Positions 59,201 through 64,000 of a stretch of 64,000 bases of DNA are shown here, piece after piece. The first letter of the stretch is position 1, and each line of letters begins with the position of its first letter. The stretch covers positions 470,201 through 534,200 of the forward strand of contig NZ_JADKRS010000002.1 in NCBI RefSeq assembly GCF_015351075.1, in the 5' to 3' direction. Origin of the DNA: Clavibacter sp. VKM Ac-2873. GTDB lineage: Bacteria; Actinomycetota; Actinomycetes; Actinomycetales; Microbacteriaceae. The notes below the pieces were generated by a model, which saw nothing but the letters and a program-made list of their open reading frames with translations, was not told where the DNA came from and made no database searches. The translations under genes were made by a program, and so were the position numbers.

Positions 59201-60088
59201 ATGTCGATTCTTCTCGACGAGAACAGCACGATCATCGTCCAGGGCCTCACGGGCTCCGAGGGCACCAAGCACGCGGGCCGCATGCTCGCGTCCGGCAGCA
59301 AGGTCGTCGGCGGGGTCAACCCGCGGAAGGCCGGCAGCACGGTCACCATCGAGGGCGTCGAGCTCCCGATCTTCGGCTCGGTCGCCGAGGCCATGACGGA
59401 GACGGGCGCCGACGTGTCTGTCATCTTCGTCCCGCCGGCCTTCGCGAAGGGCGCCGTGATGGAGGCGATCGACGCCGCCATCCCGCTCGCGGTCGTCATC
59501 ACCGAGGGCATCCCCGTCAAGGACTCCGCGGAGTTCTGGTCGCACGCCAAGAGCACGGGCGGGAAGACCCGCATCGTCGGACCGAACTGCCCCGGCATCA
59601 TCAGCCCCGGCAAGTCGAACGCCGGCATCATCCCCGCCACCATCACCGAGGCCGGCCCCATCGGCCTGGTGTCCAAGTCGGGCACGCTCACGTACCAGAT
59701 GATGTTCGAGCTGCGCGACCTCGGCATCTCGACCGCGATCGGCATCGGCGGCGACCCGATCATCGGCACGACGCACATCGACGCCCTCGAGGCCTTCGAG
59801 GCCGACCCGGAGACGCGCGCCATCGTCATGATCGGCGAGATCGGCGGCGACGCCGAGGAGCGCGCGGCCGAGTACATCAAGGCCCATGTCACCAAGCCGG
59901 TCGTCGCGTACGTCGCGGGCTTCACCGCGCCCGAGGGCAAGACCATGGGCCACGCCGGCGCCATCGTCTCCGGCGGCAGCGGCACGGCCCAGGGCAAGAA
60001 GGAGGCCCTCGAGGCCTCGGGCGTCAAGGTCGGCAAGACGCCGACCGAGACGGCCAACCTCCTCCGCGAGGTCTTCGCCGCCCTGTAG
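59201..60088 (+). CDS. sucD: Succinate-CoA ligase subunit alpha
   Basis: SucD binds CoA and carries the phosphorylated histidine. The CoA-binding Rossmann part has [13 protein letters not shown] and GVNPRKAGS; the active-site histidine lies in [15 protein letters not shown] at about residue 250, and the [16 protein letters not shown] segment precedes it. It is 295 residues. ATG 59201 has a GAGAGAACAGGAACAG purine-rich leader. A perfect 14-bp terminator follows. Confidence 0.96.
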   Translation: MSILLDENSTIIVQGLTGSEGTKHAGRMLASGSKVVGGVNPRKAGSTVTIEGVELPIFGSVAEAMTETGADVSVIFVPPAFAKGAVMEAIDAAIPLAVVITEGIPVKDSAEFWSHAKSTGGKTRIVGPNCPGIISPGKSNAGIIPATITEAGPIGLVSKSGTLTYQMMFELRDLGISTAIGIGGDPIIGTTHIDALEAFEADPETRAIVMIGEIGGDAEERAAEYIKAHVTKPVVAYVAGFTAPEGKTMGHAGAIVSGGSGTAQGKKEALEASGVKVGKTPTETANLLREVFAAL

Positions 60089-60111
60089 CGACGACGCGCT
60101 CGCGAGCGCAC

Positions 60112-60150
60112 GCCGACGGCCCGCACCCCAGGTGGATGCGGGCCGTCGGC
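60112..60150 (+). terminator. sucCD terminator
   Basis: A perfect 14-bp stem (GCCGACGGCCCGCA 60112-60125 with 60137-60150) has an 11-nt loop and lies 23 nt after the sucD stop. Confidence 0.85.
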
Positions 60151-60233
60151 GCACCCGGGTCCTCCACATCCGGATCGGCCCGCGGATGCCCCGGCGCGCC
60201 CGTCGCCGGACGGGTCGCCCAGGGCCCGGCCGG

Positions 60234-60239
60234 TAGGGT
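60234..60239 (+). promoter_or_regulatory. Candidate -10 box for the DUF6350 gene
   Basis: TAGGGT ends 9 nt before the ATG at 60249. Confidence 0.4.
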
Positions 60240-60248
60240 CGTCGAGGC

Positions 60249-61529
60249 ATGAACCGACACGCAACCGCCCTGTTCGCGGCACTCGAGGCGCTCCTGGTGG
60301 TGGGGGTCGGCGTCGCCCTGCCCCTCGTGCCGCTCACCGCGCTGTGGGCCGGCCAGTACGACCTGCAGATCGACTGGGGCGTCTTCGCGCGCACGGCGAT
60401 CGACCTGTGGCTCCTCGGGCACGGCGTCCCGCTCACGGCGTCGCTGGATCCCGCGGTCGCCTCGTCCTTCGGCCTCCCGGGAGTGGACGCGCCGTTCGCG
60501 CTCACGCTCGCGCCGCTGGGCTTCGCGCTCCTCACGCTCCTCCTCGGCATCCGCGCCGGCCGCCGCATCGTCGAGACCGACCACCCGGGCGTCGGCGCGG
60601 TCGCCGCCGTGGTCACCACCGCCGTGCTGTCCCTCGGCCTCGCGCTGGCCGCCCAGCACGACGGCGCCTCCCCGGCCGTCGTGCGCGGCGTGATCCTGCC
60701 CACGCTGGTGCTCGCGCTCGGCCTCCTCATCGGCGGGATCGCCCGCGCCGATCGCGCGCGGGCCGCCCGGTGGTGGGCGTCCCTGTCATCCGGCCGCGCT
60801 GCCGGCGCCGTCCGCGGGGCGCGCGATGCGCTCGACCGCCTGCCGGACGGCGCAGCCTCCGTCGCCGCCACCGCCGTCCGCGGGGGTGCGGCCGCGGCCT
60901 TCGGGGTGGTCGCGATCTCCGCCGTCGTCGTCGCGGTCCTGCTCGGCCTCCAGTACGCGACCGTCATCACCCTCTACGAGACCCTGCAGACCGGGATCGT
61001 GGGCGGAGTCGCCCTGACGCTGGCGCAGGTCGCGCTCCTGCCGAACCTGGTCATGTGGACGGCGTCGTGGCTCGTCGGGCCCGGCTTCGCGCTCGGCACC
61101 GGGTCGTCCATCTCGCCGCTGGGCACGGTCGTCGGGCCCATCCCGTCGGTGCCGGTCCTCGGCATCCTCCCGCAGGGCGCGTTCGACCTCGGCTACCTGG
61201 GCATCCTCGTCCCGGTCGTCGTGTCCTTCGTCGCCGCGGTCGCGCTGTCACCCCGCGTCGCCCGCATCCCGGAGCCGGAGGCGCGGCGCTGGCCGTGGTT
61301 CCTCGCCGCGGGCCTCGGCATGGGCGTCGTCGGCGCCGCGGTGCTCGCCCTCTTGGCGGTCATCTCCGGCGGCGCAGCCGGACCGGGCCGCCTGGCCGAC
61401 GTCGGCCCGGCAGCCGGGTGGATCCTCCTCGTCGGCTTCCTCGAGATCGGCGTCGCCGCGGTGGCGGGCATGTTCGTCTCGGGCCTGATGGCCCCCCTCG
61501 TCCGGCGCAGCCCCGAGGGACGCGGATAG
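60249..61529 (+). CDS. DUF6350-type polytopic membrane protein
   Basis: The 426-residue protein has about nine to eleven hydrophobic segments, beginning ALFAALEALLVVGVGVALPLVPLTALW. It matches the size, topology and position (just before purN-purH) of the actinobacterial DUF6350 family. The function is unknown. The synteny with purine genes suggests co-expression rather than a shared pathway. The TAG stop at 61527-61529 forms part of the purN -10 box. Confidence 0.8.
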   Translation: MNRHATALFAALEALLVVGVGVALPLVPLTALWAGQYDLQIDWGVFARTAIDLWLLGHGVPLTASLDPAVASSFGLPGVDAPFALTLAPLGFALLTLLLGIRAGRRIVETDHPGVGAVAAVVTTAVLSLGLALAAQHDGASPAVVRGVILPTLVLALGLLIGGIARADRARAARWWASLSSGRAAGAVRGARDALDRLPDGAASVAATAVRGGAAAAFGVVAISAVVVAVLLGLQYATVITLYETLQTGIVGGVALTLAQVALLPNLVMWTASWLVGPGFALGTGSSISPLGTVVGPIPSVPVLGILPQGAFDLGYLGILVPVVVSFVAAVALSPRVARIPEPEARRWPWFLAAGLGMGVVGAAVLALLAVISGGAAGPGRLADVGPAAGWILLVGFLEIGVAAVAGMFVSGLMAPLVRRSPEGRG

Positions 61530-61532
61530 GCT
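61527..61532 (+). promoter_or_regulatory. Candidate -10 box for purN overlapping the upstream stop codon
   Basis: TAGGCT ends 6 nt before the GTG at 61539 and contains the DUF6350 stop. The sequence TAGGCTGTGCGCGTG differs at one position from that at guaB3. Confidence 0.45.
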
Positions 61533-61538
61533 GTGCGC

Positions 61539-62132
61539 GTGCTCAACGTGGTCGTCCTCATCTCCGGCAGCGGGACCAACCTCCACGCCCTCCTCGAGGC
61601 GGCGGACCACGCGGACTACCCCGCGCGGGTCGTCGCGGTGGGAGCCGATCGCGATGCGGACGGGCTCCGGTTCGCCGAGGAGCGCGGCATCCCGACCTTC
61701 ACGGTGCCGTTCGTGAGCTTCCCCGACCGGGCGGCCTGGGGCGATGAGCTCGCCACGGCCATCGCGGGGTGGGAACCCGACCTGGTGGTCCTCAGCGGCT
61801 TCATGCGCCTCCTCCCGCCGCGGGCCGTCGCGGCGTTCGCGCCCCGCATCGTCAACACCCACCCGGCGTACCTTCCGGAGTTCCCCGGGGCGCACGCCGT
61901 CCGGGACGCCATCGCCGCCGGGGCCACGAGCTCCGGGGCGTCCATCATCGTCGTCGACACCGGGGTCGACACGGGGCCGGTGCTCGCGCAGGAGCGCGTG
62001 CCCGTGGAACCCGGCGACACCGAGCACACCCTGCACGAGCGCATCAAGGTCGTGGAGCGCAGGCTCCTCGTCGACACGGTGCGCGCGATCTCCCTCGGCA
62101 CCATCGACCTCAAGGAGCTGTCCCCGGCATGA
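61539..62132 (+). CDS. purN: Phosphoribosylglycinamide formyltransferase
   Basis: PurN transfers a formyl group from 10-formyl-THF to GAR in purine synthesis. The [12 protein letters not shown] loop is at residues 9-20, with the catalytic histidine in [16 protein letters not shown] and the aspartate in DTGVDTGPV. The GTG at 61539 gives 197 residues starting [12 protein letters not shown] 61533 would add two residues. It overlaps purH by 4 nt (ATGA), forming a two-gene purine unit. Confidence 0.95.
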   Translation: MLNVVVLISGSGTNLHALLEAADHADYPARVVAVGADRDADGLRFAEERGIPTFTVPFVSFPDRAAWGDELATAIAGWEPDLVVLSGFMRLLPPRAVAAFAPRIVNTHPAYLPEFPGAHAVRDAIAAGATSSGASIIVVDTGVDTGPVLAQERVPVEPGDTEHTLHERIKVVERRLLVDTVRAISLGTIDLKELSPA

Positions 62133-63754
62133 GCGGACCCCGTCACGACCCGTCCCTGTTCCGCGATCGAGACGACATCGAGGTGGCTCGCGCGCTCGTC
62201 TCCGTCAGCGACAAGACGGGGCTGCTCGAGCTGGCCGCGGCGCTCGCGGAGGCTGGTGTCGAGATCGTCTCGACCGGATCCACCGCGAGCACCATCGCCG
62301 GGGCGGGCTTCCCCGTCACCCAGGTGCAGGACGTCACCGGGTTCCCGGAGTCGCTCGACGGACGCGTCAAGACCCTGCACCCCGCCGTGCACGCGGGCCT
62401 CCTCGCCGACCTCCGGCTCGAGTCGCACGAGGTGCAGCTGGCCGAGCTCGGCATCTCGCCGTTCCAGCTCGTGGTCGTGAACCTCTACCCGTTCGTGGAG
62501 ACGGTCGCATCGGGGGCCCCGGCCTCGGACGTGATCGAGCAGATCGACATCGGCGGCCCCGCCATGGTGCGCGCGTCCGCGAAGAACCACGCGAACGTCG
62601 CGATCGTCGTGTCCCCGTCGAGCTACGACGAGGTGATCCAGGCCGTGCGCTCCGGGGGCACCACCCTCGAGCAGCGTCGTCGTCTCGCGGCCGCGGCGTT
62701 CGCGCACACCGCCGACTACGATCGCGCCGTCGCCGACTACTTCCGGTCGACCGTCGTCGGCACCGGATCCTCCGGGTCGGGCGACTCCACCTGGCCCGCG
62801 AGCTGGGAGGTCGGTGGCGAGCTCGCCCAGGTCCTCCGGTACGGGGAGAACTCGCACCAGGACGCGGCGCTCTACCGTCGGCCGGACGGCGTCGGCATCG
62901 CGCAGGCGGTGCAGCTGCACGGCAAGGAGATGTCGTACAACAACTTCGTCGATGCGGACGCGGCGGTCCGCGCGGCATACGACTTCGCGGAGCCGGCGGT
63001 CGCGATCATCAAGCACGCGAACCCCTGCGGCATCGCCGTCGCGGCCACACGGGCGGTCGACGCCATCGCGGCGGCGCACCGCAGCGCGCACGACTGCGAT
63101 CCGGTCTCGGCGTTCGGGGGAGTGATCGCGGCGAACCGCACCGTCACGCTGGGCATGGCGGAGACGGTGAAGGAGATCTTCACCGAGGTCCTCGTCGCAC
63201 CCGGGTTCGACGACGACGCGCTCACCCTCCTCAAGACGAAGAAGAACCTCCGCCTGCTGACGCTCCCCGATGGGTACCACCGCGAGCCCCTCGAGGCGAG
63301 GCAGATCTCGGGCGGCTACCTCGTGCAGTCGGGCGACGCGTTCCCCACGGACGGCACCCGCCTCTCGGCGACGTGGACCCTGGCAGCCGGCGACCCGGTG
63401 GACGAGCAGACCCTCGCGGACCTGGAGTTCGCGTGGAAGGCCTGTCGGGCCGTGAAGTCGAACGCGATCCTGCTCGCCCACCACGGCGCGTCCGTGGGAG
63501 TGGGCATGGGCCAGGTCAACCGCGTCGACTCCTGCCAGCTGGCGGTGCAGCGCGCGGGAGATCGGGCATCCGGATCGGTGGCCGCGTCCGACGCGTTCTT
63601 CCCGTTCGCCGACGGGCTCCAGGTCCTGCTCGACGCCGGGGTCCGCGCTGTCGTCCAGCCCGGCGGATCGGTGCGCGACGAGGAGGTCGTCGATGCGGCC
63701 CGCGCCGCCGGTGTCGCCATGTACTTCACGGGCGAACGCCACTTCTTCCACTGA
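62129..63754 (+). CDS. purH: Bifunctional AICAR formyltransferase/IMP cyclohydrolase
   Basis: PurH makes the last two steps to IMP. The N-terminal cyclohydrolase half begins [18 protein letters not shown] and contains STGSTAS and [17 protein letters not shown]. The C-terminal formyltransferase half has [23 protein letters not shown] and the late [27 protein letters not shown]. It is 541 residues; ATG 62129 overlaps purN. The IMP product feeds guaB and guaA upstream. Confidence 0.96.
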   Translation: MSGPRHDPSLFRDRDDIEVARALVSVSDKTGLLELAAALAEAGVEIVSTGSTASTIAGAGFPVTQVQDVTGFPESLDGRVKTLHPAVHAGLLADLRLESHEVQLAELGISPFQLVVVNLYPFVETVASGAPASDVIEQIDIGGPAMVRASAKNHANVAIVVSPSSYDEVIQAVRSGGTTLEQRRRLAAAAFAHTADYDRAVADYFRSTVVGTGSSGSGDSTWPASWEVGGELAQVLRYGENSHQDAALYRRPDGVGIAQAVQLHGKEMSYNNFVDADAAVRAAYDFAEPAVAIIKHANPCGIAVAATRAVDAIAAAHRSAHDCDPVSAFGGVIAANRTVTLGMAETVKEIFTEVLVAPGFDDDALTLLKTKKNLRLLTLPDGYHREPLEARQISGGYLVQSGDAFPTDGTRLSATWTLAAGDPVDEQTLADLEFAWKACRAVKSNAILLAHHGASVGVGMGQVNRVDSCQLAVQRAGDRASGSVAASDAFFPFADGLQVLLDAGVRAVVQPGGSVRDEEVVDAARAAGVAMYFTGERHFFH

Positions 63755-64000
63755 TGCTCGGGCGGCGGTCTCCGTCGACCGCCGCCCCGACGCCTGGTGG
63801 GCCCCGTCGCGACACGCCCGGGATGCGGGTTGTTTTGCGGGGGTGGGGTGGTCCGCGTAATGTCTCCTCTTGTCGCCGGAACGGGCGGGGAGCTGGAAGG
63901 CTTCCGGAGCTGTTCTGGTGGGCGTGATCCTGGTGAAACAGAAGTTGCCGTGGCCCTGAAGGGTTGCGTGTTTACCATCAACTGAGCTAGGGTCTGATTC
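63755..64000 (+). other. Non-coding end of window, promoter and possible stable-RNA leader
   Basis: This 246-bp stretch has no credible gene. It contains a promoter-like sequence (63835-63863) and, downstream, sequence that looks like an untranslated leader with GC-rich inverted repeats (GGAAGGCTTCC at 63896-63906). The product lies beyond 64000. An rRNA or tRNA operon is my guess; it cannot be tested here. Confidence 0.4.
63835..63863 (+). promoter_or_regulatory. Promoter near the end of the window
   Basis: TTGCGG (63835-63840), a 17-bp spacer and TAATGT (63858-63863), with a T-rich TTGTTTT just upstream, form a sigma-70-like promoter. The start would be near 63870, leaving at least 130 nt of untranslated leader inside the window. 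Confidence 0.5.

Noticed and set aside
63973..63989. tRNA D-arm-like sequence on the minus strand (TAGCTCAGTTGATGGTA)
   Set aside because: It matches the tRNA D-arm consensus, but the D stem does not close, no anticodon arm of normal shape follows and no T-arm (GGTTCGA-like) is present at the expected distance.

Overview
The window is high-GC actinobacterial chromosome, and I infer a member of the Microbacteriaceae, most likely Clavibacter or a close relative. The grounds are the strong G/C codon bias, the actinobacterial spc/alpha ribosomal gene order, the Alr-TsaE and RimI-TsaD fusions, GuaB3 next to GuaB, and the SURF1/DUF3817/DUF6350 families. Almost all of it is core genome. No insertion sequence, prophage, CRISPR array, tRNA or rRNA gene is visible.

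Layout. 0.1-5.8 kb is the spc ribosomal operon (rpsH to rplO, then secY, adk, map). 5.8-13.8 kb is a phosphotransferase and mannitol block: a PRD/EIIA regulator on the minus strand, then an orphan EIIB, HPr, enzyme I, mannitol EIICB, EIIA and mannitol-1-phosphate dehydrogenase. It separates map from the alpha operon (infA, rpmJ, rpsM, rpsK, rpoA, rplQ; 14.0-17.2 kb). 17.3-21.9 kb holds a tandem GNAT protein, truA, rplM, rpsI and glmM. 22.0-23.0 kb is a low-GC cassette of two unknown genes, the clearest accessory DNA here. 23-31.4 kb carries coaA, glmS, acpS, two adjacent alanine racemases (the second fused to TsaE), tsaB and a RimI-TsaD fusion. 31.5-34.7 kb has a DUF4190 protein, a THUMP-like methyltransferase, groES under two CIRCE elements, and rarD. 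34.9-40.7 kb is a branched-chain amino acid ABC system, with the binding protein convergent to livH-livM-livG-livF. 41-50.2 kb holds guaB, an AbiEi-like gene, guaB3, a KhtT/KhtU-type antiporter pair, SURF1, DUF3817 and guaA. 50.3-57.8 kb has a Bax-inhibitor-1 protein, GDPD, PcrA helicase, a thioester-domain LAxTG surface protein and an MpaB-family protein. 58-63.8 kb carries sucCD, a DUF6350 protein, purN and purH. The window ends in a strong promoter-like sequence whose product lies outside.

How the genes work together. The window supplies translation (ribosomal proteins, IF-1, Map, t6A tRNA modification, pseudouridylation), transcription (rpoA), protein export (secY), cell-wall precursors (glmS, glmM, alr), purine synthesis (purN, purH, guaB, guaA), cofactor steps (coaA, acpS), and mannitol and amino acid uptake.

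Genome-scale signals. Many first-in-unit genes have a TAnnnT box ending 6-10 nt before the start codon, which suggests leaderless transcripts. In three or four cases the upstream stop codon forms part of that box. GGATCC is far commoner than base composition predicts, except in the most highly expressed genes. C-rich, G-poor 3' regions repeat CGCACCACCGC, and two terminators share an identical 20-nt tail. The best candidates for undescribed protein biology are the low-GC pair at 22.0-23.0 kb and the thioester-type surface protein at 54.8-56.8 kb.
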